This document shows positions 16,244 to 23,511 of a stretch of DNA of 42,088 nucleotides, one piece after another. The position numbers were made by a program, and so were the translations under genes. The notes beneath the pieces were generated by a model. It saw only the letters and a program-made list of their open reading frames with translations, did no database searches and was not told where the DNA came from. Position 1 is the first letter of the stretch, and each line of letters begins with the position of its first letter. The DNA comes from Deltaproteobacteria bacterium (GTDB taxonomy: Bacteria; Desulfobacterota; Syntrophobacteria; BM002), in assembly GCA_019309045.1 (NCBI GenBank), contig JAFDGZ010000018.1:1-42088 (forward strand). Direction: 5' to 3'.

Positions 16244-17044
16244 GTGGCTCACTTAGACAATGAAGATCTGCTGAGAAGACTTGAAAATTCAGAGCGCAAA
16301 CGAAGGCCCTGTCACCCTCTGCTGCTGCAAAAAGAAGCGGATGAGGATACACTTCTGTGGAGCCTGGTGGATCTGGTCAGCGTCCTGCTGATATTTTTTG
16401 TGCTCCTCTACTCTGATGCTATTACAAAGCATGCACCTCGTTTATCTGAGAAAATTTATCGGACTCATCTGTCACAACAGTCTGCCGGAGCGCCTCAACA
16501 GGTGTCCGCCAAAGGCAGTGCTCGCCTGCAACCATATAGGCACATGGCCTCACTTGCAGCGGATGTCCTCCGAGCGAACCAGGGCGCGGTGTCCCTGCGC
16601 CAAGAAATACTGGCTACTTTAGAAACCACATCTTCACATGAGTATTCTGTAGCGCAGCGCGATCACAGCCTGGTTATTACCTTCAATGAGAGGATTATTT
16701 TCAATCGAGGTGAAGCAGAGCTTCTTCAGAGCTTCAAGCCCATTCTGAGTAAGATTGCTGCACTCGTTGCCCGCAAACAGGAGTTTCTTGTTGAAGTATC
16801 TGGGCATACAGATGATACTCCCATCAGCACTACGAGGTTTCCGTCAAACTGGGAGCTTTCAGCAATACGTGCTGTAAATGTGGCCAAATTTCTTACCCAA
16901 AACGGTGTAGATCCGCACCGGGTCTCGATCAAAGGCTATGGCGAATACCAGCCACTAGTTGCCAATACTTCCCCTGCTAACAGGCAGATGAATCGTCGAG
17001 TAGAAATAGCCCTGATCAAAGGAAGCAATGACTCTGGAGGCTGA
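16244..17044 (+). CDS. MotB/OmpA-family stator partner
   Basis: 266 residues from GTG 16244, with AAGGAG six bases upstream and just one base between it and the MotA-like stop. A short basic cytoplasmic N-terminus leads into one membrane helix (LLWSLVDLVSVLLIFFVLLYSD, about 37-58) with Asp43 at the place of the ion-carrying Asp of MotB. The C-terminal half (about 138-258) is an OmpA-like peptidoglycan-binding domain: ITFNERIIFNRGEAEL, then SGHTDDTPI and SNWELSAIRAVNVAKFL, and NRQMNRRVEIAL. It should anchor the stator to the cell wall. With the upstream gene it is a two-gene stator cassette. Confidence 0.9.
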   Translation: MAHLDNEDLLRRLENSERKRRPCHPLLLQKEADEDTLLWSLVDLVSVLLIFFVLLYSDAITKHAPRLSEKIYRTHLSQQSAGAPQQVSAKGSARLQPYRHMASLAADVLRANQGAVSLRQEILATLETTSSHEYSVAQRDHSLVITFNERIIFNRGEAELLQSFKPILSKIAALVARKQEFLVEVSGHTDDTPISTTRFPSNWELSAIRAVNVAKFLTQNGVDPHRVSIKGYGEYQPLVANTSPANRQMNRRVEIALIKGSNDSGG

Positions 17045-17149
17045 ATAGCGGGGGGAGACCGCACTAGTTACCTCTGACTGGATGAGCCAAGCCAAAGCCA
17101 ATGTCGAGGCATGAACCAGGCAGTCACCTGGACATAAACGGCTAACCTC

Positions 17150-17178
17150 TTGACAAGAAAATGGCCAGCCTGTAATAG
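17150..17178 (+). promoter_or_regulatory. Candidate promoter of the PA2779-like operon
   Basis: TTGACA (17150-17155), a 17-bp spacer and TAATAG (17173-17178) with a TG just before the -10. It lies about 60 bp before ATG 17240 in the 195-bp gap after the MotB-like gene, suggesting that the three genes from 17240 on have their own transcript. Confidence 0.42.
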
Positions 17179-17239
17179 ACAGTCAACTATGCGTACATGG
17201 AGATCTTTTTTCTTGGGCTAACGCAGCAGGGGGTCGACG

Positions 17240-17632
17240 ATGTGGACTAGAAAGAGGTACTTCAGAAGCATTACCCTGGTAATGGTTGTGCTGGTGTCCC
17301 TGTTCAGCCTGGTGCCGAGAGTCGAAGCTTCATTTATCAGTTCATCAGAGGGGTTTACTACGGACCTGCGTCAGCACGATTTGGCAACAGTCCAGAAAGT
17401 CCTGGAGCAGAAACTGGTAAAGCAGAGGCTTGAAGCACTTGGGTACAGCCAGACGGAAATTCAAGAGCGACTCGGTCAGCTTTCCAACGAAGAGCTCCAC
17501 AGCCTCGCCACTCAGATTGATACCCTGGCGCCTGGTGGTGATGCCCTCGGCGTTATCATTGCCTTGTTGGTAATAGTGCTGCTCGTGGTGCTGATCCTCA
17601 AATTGCTTGATAAAACCATAATTATTTCATAG
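17240..17632 (+). CDS. PA2779-like membrane protein
   Basis: 130 residues. An N-terminal basic signal sequence (RKRYFRSITLVMVVLVSLFSLVPRVEA) is followed by a helical segment with TDLRQHDLATVQKVLEQKLVKQRLEALGYSQTEIQERLGQLSNEELHSLATQ, then a C-terminal membrane helix (LGVIIALLVIVLLVVLILKLL). This order and the DL..VQ..LE...V..RL..LG pattern match the PA2779 family of Pseudomonas, whose function is unknown. In Pseudomonas the gene is next to PA2778, a C39-like peptidase with TPRs, and the same pairing occurs here. A ribosome site is weak (CAGGGGG about ten bases before ATG). Confidence 0.85.
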   Translation: MWTRKRYFRSITLVMVVLVSLFSLVPRVEASFISSSEGFTTDLRQHDLATVQKVLEQKLVKQRLEALGYSQTEIQERLGQLSNEELHSLATQIDTLAPGGDALGVIIALLVIVLLVVLILKLLDKTIIIS

Positions 17633-17651
17633 GGCCACCTGCAGCAAGGAA

Positions 17652-18263
17652 TTGGGAGGACGACTGTATTCGCCAGCAACAGGAAAGCTTTTTCACTATA
17701 CGGTCCTGACAGCAGCTTCAATGCTTGTAATGGGACTTGCCTTTGTGGGGTGCCGGGCCAAGCAGGGCAGGGTGCTACCCGTTTCACCTGCCGATAATGC
17801 TTCTGCCAGGATAGAGGGGGTTCCCTTCTATCCCCAATCTGCATATCAATGTGGCCCTGCTTCTCTAGCCGCTGTCATGAGTTTTCAAGGAGTAAAGGTA
17901 ACTCCTGGTGAAATTGAGGAGGCCATATTCAGACAAGAGCTGCGGGGAACTCTAGGTCTGGATATGGCCTTGTATGCACGCGGCAGGGGCCTCCTGGCTA
18001 CCTGGTACAGTGGCACGGTAGAAGACATTTACCAAAGGGTGAGCCAGGGATCTCCGCTTATCGTCATGGTAGACTACGGCATTGGCTCGTTGCGGAAGCT
18101 GCATTATATGGTGGTAGTTGGTTATACTGCGGAGGCTGTCGTAGTAAACACCGGGACACATCAAGAGACGAACATTGACTGGCCATATTTCCTTTCCCTC
18201 TGGCGCAGAACACATAACTGGACTCTACTGGTGGAAAAAGGAAAAGCCGGCGGGCAACAGTGA
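17652..18263 (+). CDS. C39-type cysteine peptidase lipoprotein (PA2778-like N-terminal half)
   Basis: About 203 residues. No ATG suits the N-terminus: TTG 17652 or CTG 17664, the latter with GGGAGGA four bases before it, are the options. A hydrophobic segment ends in a lipobox (LAFVGC, Cys34). The peptidase core starts at VPFYPQ; YQCGPASLAAVM carries the nucleophile Cys67 with its oxyanion-hole Gln, and KLHYMVVVGY carries His151. The third triad position, usually Asp, appears as Asn166 in VVVNTG. It is predicted to sit on the periplasmic side of a membrane. Its stop overlaps the TPR gene by four bases. The substrate is unknown. Confidence 0.85.
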   Translation: MGGRLYSPATGKLFHYTVLTAASMLVMGLAFVGCRAKQGRVLPVSPADNASARIEGVPFYPQSAYQCGPASLAAVMSFQGVKVTPGEIEEAIFRQELRGTLGLDMALYARGRGLLATWYSGTVEDIYQRVSQGSPLIVMVDYGIGSLRKLHYMVVVGYTAEAVVVNTGTHQETNIDWPYFLSLWRRTHNWTLLVEKGKAGGQQ

Positions 18264-18751
18264 CTGGAAGAGCATGGTTGAAATCTAAAGGCCGCCGCGC
18301 TGCATTCATTTTTCTTTTGGTGCTGACTGCCTGCGCGATGCCACATCTGACAATTGTAGACGACCCATTGTCTGCTGAAGAACACCTGAAACTGGGTCTG
18401 GCCTACGAACAGAAAGGTGATTACCATTCTGCTATCAGGGAATACACTAGGGCCGCTAGAGAGTACCCTGTGGCGTATCTGTACATGGGTAATGTCTACT
18501 TCTTGCAAGAGAACCTGCCAGAGGCAGAGAGGCACTACAGGATAGCGATTCAAAAACTTCCAGACAATCCACAGCCTTACAATAATCTGGCCTGGCTCTA
18601 TCTGAGCCGGCGAGTGAAACTCGAGCAGGCAGAATTGCTTGCTCGCAAATCAGTGGGACTGGCTCCTCCGGATAAGAAGGGTGTTTACCTGGATACACTA
18701 GAAAAAATCCTGCAACTGAAGCAGCAAAATGCCTCTCAGGAGAGCTATTAG
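18260..18751 (+). CDS. TPR-repeat lipoprotein (PA2778-like C-terminal half)
   Basis: 163 residues from GTG 18260, which overlaps the peptidase TGA in a GTGA junction; GGCGGG precedes it. A basic N-terminus and hydrophobic stretch end in a lipobox (LVLTAC, Cys about 25). Three TPR motifs follow at about 40-70, 72-105 and 107-140 (AEEHLKLGLAYEQKGDY, VAYLYMGNVYFLQENLPEA and PYNNLAWLYLSRR). TPRs mediate protein contacts. In PA2778 the peptidase and TPRs form one chain; here they are two coupled lipoproteins, which supports joint action. Confidence 0.88.
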   Translation: MTGRAWLKSKGRRAAFIFLLVLTACAMPHLTIVDDPLSAEEHLKLGLAYEQKGDYHSAIREYTRAAREYPVAYLYMGNVYFLQENLPEAERHYRIAIQKLPDNPQPYNNLAWLYLSRRVKLEQAELLARKSVGLAPPDKKGVYLDTLEKILQLKQQNASQESY

Positions 18752-18830
18752 CCAGAACTTCCTCCATATCTGCTTGAATCTGTGCAGCTTGGGGGCAAGC
18801 CGCCCTGTACCTTCAACCAGTTGCGACTGC

Positions 18831-19208
18831 TCAATCAGCATCATGCGGGGGAAACAATTTGCTGGCGATCTCTACCCTCCTGTCGTTGCCATATTTTTGG
18901 TCGAATTCTTCCGGTTGATCTCTCCATAAGAGGGCTTTGTAGGGCGCAGATTGCATTGCTTCGTCCAGAGTGCTCAGGTGATCTGCAGAGCAGTGCCCCG
19001 GCAGGGCAAATAGTCTGGCTTCGCCAACTATGCGACCGTTCTGATCAAAGGGACGTAGAACGAGGCAAGAACACTCCAAGAAAAGGACGGCCACGCCCAC
19101 AGCTGCGGGATATGCCTCGTACAATTGTCTCGTTCCAGCTAGTAAGGTCTTGCCATGCTTCGCTCGCAACTCGGCTTCTTTCTGTTGTCTTTCTCGCTCG
19201 GCTGCCAT
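18831..19208 (-). CDS. Hypothetical protein after class II aldolase
   Basis: 125 residues with no recognised domain. The N-terminus is a charged helix (MAAERERQQKEAELRAKHGKTLL), the middle has a hydrophobic strand (AAVGVAVLFLECSCLVL), and the C-terminal part is mixed and charged. GGAG seven bases before the ATG and a 19-bp gap from the aldolase stop on the same strand support it being real and cotranscribed. Function is unknown. Confidence 0.6.
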   Translation of the reverse strand: MAAERERQQKEAELRAKHGKTLLAGTRQLYEAYPAAVGVAVLFLECSCLVLRPFDQNGRIVGEARLFALPGHCSADHLSTLDEAMQSAPYKALLWRDQPEEFDQKYGNDRRVEIASKLFPPHDAD

Positions 19209-19227
19209 GGTAAGTCTCCATCTCTAT

Positions 19228-19896
19228 CTACTTTGGTCCTTCCTGACGGGAAGATAAGAGTCTGCCGTACTGTCTCATTTTTGACTCTGCCAGGTTCATC
19301 TCTTCCTGAGAGAGGATCAAGGGCTTTCCCAGGCTTAGAGCTCGGCAATAGAGCTCCGCGCAAAATTCTATCTCTTCAGCCACCAAGAAGGCAGTGGCCA
19401 GGTCTGGACCAGCAGCTAGAAGACCATGATTTGCCAGCAGTACAGCGCGTCTGTTGCTCATGGCGGCCAGAACATTTGCCGCCAATTCTTTGGTGCCGAA
19501 GGTGGCATAGGGAGCACATGGAACGTTCGGTCCTGCGAGAGCAACAAGATAGTGAATGGCTGGTAATTCCCAACCGAGACAGGAAAGAGAGCTGGCGAAG
19601 GACGAATGGACATGGATCAGGGCATCCAGATCATGTCTGGCACGATAGATTGCCGTGTGCATTGGTAGCTCTGAAGAAGGCTTTTTCGATCCGTCCATCT
19701 GGATGCCTTCCAGGGTAACCACACACACATCCTCAGGTGTCATTTCCCTGTAGTCCACACCACTGGGAGAAATGGCTACCAGGTTCTGTTGGCGATCGAA
19801 GGTGCTCAAGTTTCCACTAGTAGAAGTGGTGAGGTGATGTAGGAGGAGCTTTTGACCATAGGTGACGATCTGTTTGCGCTTTGCTCCCAAAAGCAT
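19228..19896 (-). CDS. Class II aldolase/adducin family protein, fuculose-phosphate-aldolase-like
   Basis: 222 residues from ATG 19896, supported by AAGGAG; the frame opens further upstream without need. The sequence has TSTSGNLSTF (phosphate-binding loop), ISPSGVDY, the SSELPMHTAIYRAR block containing the catalytic Glu, VHSSFASSLSC with a zinc-binding His, and LANHGLLAAG with another. These zinc enzymes cleave L-fuculose-1-phosphate, L-ribulose-5-phosphate or related sugars to dihydroxyacetone phosphate or epimerise them; the substrate cannot be set from sequence. In anaerobes, members also work in methylthioribulose salvage. Confidence 0.88.
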   Translation of the reverse strand: MLLGAKRKQIVTYGQKLLLHHLTTSTSGNLSTFDRQQNLVAISPSGVDYREMTPEDVCVVTLEGIQMDGSKKPSSELPMHTAIYRARHDLDALIHVHSSFASSLSCLGWELPAIHYLVALAGPNVPCAPYATFGTKELAANVLAAMSNRRAVLLANHGLLAAGPDLATAFLVAEEIEFCAELYCRALSLGKPLILSQEEMNLAESKMRQYGRLLSSRQEGPK

Positions 19897-20135
19897 TGTG
19901 GCGTCTCCTTTTCCTCCAGGTAAAATGGCAAATTGGCTTGCATGCACACCTATGAAGGGATTGCCTATCTTGCAGCAGCAGCCTTGTAGCTGCCATTTCA
20001 GCGTCAAGATTTTACTCTATCGCAGTCCCTGAGTGGGCAGAATAGTATCTCAGAGAAGAATGTGTCAAGTTCACTGTGGCTTGGCGAAAACAGTTTACTT
20101 TTTGCCTGTGATAAGGTAAAAAACAGAAGGTTTGT

Positions 20136-21422
20136 TTGAACAAAAACTTGGAATTACAGTACTTTTTTAATAGAAAGGCGGGGAAGGTGGAAAAGATTGC
20201 AACCATTGACCATGAAGAAAATCCCGCACAGGTGAAACAGGCTGAACTTGTGGTCGGCATACCTTCTCATAACGGAGCGGACTACATAGGCTACGCCACG
20301 AGGGAGGCGGCTAGTGGTCTTGTCGAGCATTTCAGTGACAAAAACTCGGTGATCATCAACTGTGACAGTTATTCTGAGGATGGCACTAAAGAGGCCTTCT
20401 TGCAGACGCCAACTGAAGTGCCTAAGATTTATTTGACCACCAGCCAGGGCATGGTTGGCCGCGGACACAGCTTGCGTAGCCTCCTGACCAAGGTTGTGGA
20501 ATTGCAGGCTCGTGCTGTCATAGTGGTGGACTGCAATCTGCAGGCTATTACCCCTCTGTGGATCAAGAACCTCGGGGAACCTTTATTTGCAGGCTTTGGC
20601 TTTGTCAGTCCTCTCTATGTTCGTCACAAGTACGATGGTGTGTTGGCAAACAATATCGTCTATCCTCTTACCCGGGCTCTTTACGGCCGACGGGTGCGAC
20701 AACCGCTTGGAGGTGACTTTGGCTTTTCGGGTGATCTGGCGGAAACCTTTTTGCAGCATCCTACCTGGAATGATGCAGTGGGCAAGGCAGGAATTGATGT
20801 CTGGATGACGACTGTAGCGATCAGCAGGGGATTGCCTATTTGTCAATCGTTCTTGGGGAAGCCGAGAACGCAGAGACACAAGGAAGTGCAACCGCCGCGA
20901 CCAGAAACGTTTTGTCAGGTGGTGGGAACTGTATTCGACTTGATGATATATTTCCAAGATCTCTGGAGCAGGATAAAATGGAGCAAACCCACCGCGATTT
21001 TCGGATTCGGTATAGGAGAAATCGAAGCTCCTCCTCCGTTGGAAGTTTCTGAATCAGGTCTTTACGAGGCATTTGTACAAGGATTTGCCTCTTATCGACA
21101 GAGATGGGAGGGAATCCTGGAGAGCAACATTTTCAATAAGTTGAATGAAATTAGAGAACTCCCGCTGACACATTTCAGTTTTCCATCACAATTGTGGGCG
21201 CAAATTCTTTTCAGATACGCCATTGCGTACAAGAGTGGCGCAGAGGATCGTCAAGCAATGCTGGCATCTTTGCAGCCGATTTTTGTGGGGAAGATCCTAT
21301 CCTTCATCAAGAAAACAGAAAGGATGTCGATCCAACAGGCAGAAGAATACATTGAAAACGAGTGCATGATATTTGAAGAGATGAAACCTTACCTGTTGAG
21401 TGAATGGGATGAATCTAAATGA
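20136..21422 (+). CDS. Family GT78/GT81-like glycosyltransferase (mannosylglycerate-synthase-like)
   Basis: 428 residues from TTG 20136, supported by AGAAGG five bases before it. The N-terminal GT-A core opens with LVVGIPSHNGADYIGYATREA, followed by VIINCDSYSEDGT, VVDCNLQAITPLWI (DxD-like metal site region), PLGGDFGFSGDL and GIDVWMTTVAI. These resemble mannosylglycerate synthase and glucosyl-3-phosphoglycerate synthase, which make charged compatible solutes. The helical C-terminal 150 residues have no clear motif. A solute or cell-envelope sugar product is possible. A response-regulator gene follows 143 bp later. Confidence 0.8.
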   Translation: MNKNLELQYFFNRKAGKVEKIATIDHEENPAQVKQAELVVGIPSHNGADYIGYATREAASGLVEHFSDKNSVIINCDSYSEDGTKEAFLQTPTEVPKIYLTTSQGMVGRGHSLRSLLTKVVELQARAVIVVDCNLQAITPLWIKNLGEPLFAGFGFVSPLYVRHKYDGVLANNIVYPLTRALYGRRVRQPLGGDFGFSGDLAETFLQHPTWNDAVGKAGIDVWMTTVAISRGLPICQSFLGKPRTQRHKEVQPPRPETFCQVVGTVFDLMIYFQDLWSRIKWSKPTAIFGFGIGEIEAPPPLEVSESGLYEAFVQGFASYRQRWEGILESNIFNKLNEIRELPLTHFSFPSQLWAQILFRYAIAYKSGAEDRQAMLASLQPIFVGKILSFIKKTERMSIQQAEEYIENECMIFEEMKPYLLSEWDESK

Positions 21423-21565
21423 AGTCTTGCATACGCCAGTGGCGGCTCCTTTTTCGTTTGTGGCCTTTGAACTGATACTCATAACGAATGCGGCAACGTC
21501 AGGAGGCCGGCTGCCCCAAAAGTTTGGATTTTTTGTGGTAGCTTCAGCAGTTAAAAGGGGGAATT

Positions 21566-21931
21566 ATGGCAAAGATACTTGTGGTAGACGATGAAGAGCA
21601 TATCCGGCTGCTCTATTCAGAAGAGCTCAGGGAAGAGGGCTACGAGGTCATCACAGCAGACGGTGGCTACAAGTTGCTGGAGAAAATCAATGACGAAAAA
21701 CCTGACCTGGTGGTGCTCGATATAAAAATGGTCGACTATGACGGGTTGGATCTGTTGCAAGATATCAGAAACAATTTCTACGACCTGCCCGTTATACTTT
21801 CCACTGCCTATGATACCTTCAAAGAAGATATGAAATCCATAGCAGCAGATTTTTATGTAGTCAAATCCTTTGACCTGAGCGAGTTGAAAAGAAAGATCAA
21901 GATGGCATTGGAAGCTCGAATGCCAGCCTGA
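21566..21931 (+). CDS. Single-domain response regulator (CheY-like)
   Basis: 121 residues, a receiver domain only. The acidic pair is in VVDDEEH (residues 8-9), the phospho-acceptor Asp in LVVLDIKM (about 52), the Thr/Ser position in ILSTAYD, and the conserved Lys in VVKSFDLSEL (about 104; the usual KP reads KS). There is no output domain, so it signals by protein contact. AAAAGGGGG before the ATG gives a strong ribosome site. No histidine kinase is adjacent; the GAF protein at 12545 and the PilZ proteins are the nearest signalling genes. Confidence 0.93.
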   Translation: MAKILVVDDEEHIRLLYSEELREEGYEVITADGGYKLLEKINDEKPDLVVLDIKMVDYDGLDLLQDIRNNFYDLPVILSTAYDTFKEDMKSIAADFYVVKSFDLSELKRKIKMALEARMPA

Positions 21932-21945
21932 CTGCCGGACGTTTC

Positions 21946-21970
21946 CTCGAAGCTCCAACCGGGAGCCTCG
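21946..21970. terminator. Weak hairpin in convergent spacer
   Basis: GCTCC and GGAGC pair around a short AACCG loop with extra CGA/TCG pairing outside, just after the response-regulator stop and facing lptG. There is no T-run, so intrinsic termination is doubtful. The rest of the 279-bp convergent spacer shows nothing. Confidence 0.3.
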
Positions 21971-22210
21971 GGACTACCTAGCCAAGACACACTTCTCTTG
22001 CAGCCTAGAGGCCCGGCCTTGAAGTCTAGACAATCAGCCAGCGGGACAGGGGATATGACTGTCCCCATCCATCTGGCAGCATAGGCTATCGGCTCCTGCA
22101 GCTTTGCCAATCAGACAGCACTCGGCCGTCCTCTTGCCGCATTGTAGTATGCTCGTTGAGAGACACATAGCTTTTCATGAATTGCCGCAGCAGTCGCCAA
22201 GAGATCCAGA

Positions 22211-23290
22211 CTAGAGTTTGGCGTGCGCTAACAGGAGCAGGGCTGCCAGACCGAAGAACAGGTTGGGTGTCCAGGCCGCCAGTAAAGGCTGCAGACTGCC
22301 GGTGTAGCCCAAGGTGATGAGGACCTGGGAGAGAACCAGAAAGACGAAAGCGAAGGCGATGCTGACCACCACTCCCAGAGCAATGCCGCCTCGTTTGCCC
22401 TGGACTAGTATGACGGCTATGCCGAGCAGGGAAAGAATTACTGTAGTGAAAGGGAAAGAGAGCTTGGCCTGGAGGTCGACTCGATAACGGGTGGCGTCGT
22501 AACCTTCGCTCTCGATCCTTCGGACATAATGGAGCAGTTCAGCAAAACTCATCTCTTCAGCGGGCTTTTCCAGGCGCTGGAAATTTTGCGGCCTTTCGGG
22601 CAAATGCAGGCTGAGTTCTTGAAAATGCTTCAGGTTGAAAATGCCCTTGTCTCCGCGGGTAAGGAGTATGCCTTCTGAAAAGAGCCACTTCTTGCCGTTC
22701 CACAGGGCCTTCCTGGCATCCAGTCGTTTTAGCAGATGAAAGTTATTATCGAAGAAGTAAATAGTTACGCCTTCAAGCAAACTACGCTCGCTGTGTAAGA
22801 CGCGAATGTTATATATGCGAGGGCCGCTCTTGTACCATATTTGTTCATTGGTGAAGCCGCCTACCAGGGGCCGGCCCTTGACCTCTACGTTCCAGATGTA
22901 ATTGGCTCGGCTAGTGCTGGAAGGAACAATATATTCAGCGAGCAAGAAGTCGCTAAAACCGAACAACAAGGCGAGCAAGATGGCGGGTGTCAAGTAGAGA
23001 AGAGGACTTACACCGTGTGCTTTCAAGGCGGTCAACTCATTGGCTCGAGCAATGAGTCCAAGTGCGATGAGCGTACCCATGAGCACAGCAAGTGGGATCC
23101 CCTGTTGCAAGGCAAGGGGTGCTTTGAGAAGAAAATATTCTCCAATGCGGCTAAGTGGAAGGCGAACTTCCAGGAAGTCATCAATTCTATCAAGAAGGTC
23201 GACAAGAAGGTAAAGAGCCGTAAATGCGGCCAAACATATTGCAATGACCTTTGTCAGTTCTTTTGCTATGTAGCGGCTTAATATTTTCAC
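22211..23290 (-). CDS. lptG: LPS export permease LptG (YjgP/YjgQ family)
   Basis: 359 residues from GTG 23290 (MKILSRYIAKELTKVI at the start, as usual for LptG). Membrane helices lie near residues 12-32, 58-80 and 97-118 and as three more in the C-terminal 90 residues (TVILSLLGIAVIL, IALGVVVSIAFAFVFLVLS, NLFFGLAALLLL). The roughly 150-residue periplasmic beta-jellyroll between them has IWYKSGPRIYNIRVLHS, typical of the family. LptG and LptF flank the LptB ATPase in the inner-membrane complex that extracts lipopolysaccharide. No lptF lies next to it, although the two are usually adjacent. The divergent neighbour is the acidic protein gene. Confidence 0.92.
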   Translation of the reverse strand: MKILSRYIAKELTKVIAICLAAFTALYLLVDLLDRIDDFLEVRLPLSRIGEYFLLKAPLALQQGIPLAVLMGTLIALGLIARANELTALKAHGVSPLLYLTPAILLALLFGFSDFLLAEYIVPSSTSRANYIWNVEVKGRPLVGGFTNEQIWYKSGPRIYNIRVLHSERSLLEGVTIYFFDNNFHLLKRLDARKALWNGKKWLFSEGILLTRGDKGIFNLKHFQELSLHLPERPQNFQRLEKPAEEMSFAELLHYVRRIESEGYDATRYRVDLQAKLSFPFTTVILSLLGIAVILVQGKRGGIALGVVVSIAFAFVFLVLSQVLITLGYTGSLQPLLAAWTPNLFFGLAALLLLAHAKL

Positions 23291-23431
23291 AGAAGAAGAG
23301 AGTTAACAATACCCTGGAGTCAGCTAGCATGATTACTTTTACTGTCAGTACAATTAGAAGGCGGGTACAATATAACGAAAATCTATAGGCTTGTAAATGA
23401 GAGCGCCCAATAGGAGAAAGCGGAAAACTCC

Positions 23432-23460
23432 TTGACAGTAGATGAGGCCATGTGCTATGT
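23432..23460 (+). promoter_or_regulatory. Sigma-70-type promoter for the acidic-protein gene
   Basis: TTGACA (23432-23437), a 17-bp spacer and CTATGT (23455-23460) preceded by TG, an extended -10 form. It lies about 50 bp before ATG 23512 in the lptG divergent spacer. Confidence 0.5.
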
Positions 23461-23511
23461 GTATTTTTGCGAATAGCCGATTAACATTTTAAATTAACTT
23501 AGAAAATTGCT

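Noticed and set aside
15364-17044. Zorya anti-phage system
   Set aside because: A MotA/MotB-like pair is present, but no helicase or nuclease partner genes (ZorC/ZorD or ZorE type) are adjacent, and the MotA-like protein lacks a long cytoplasmic tail.
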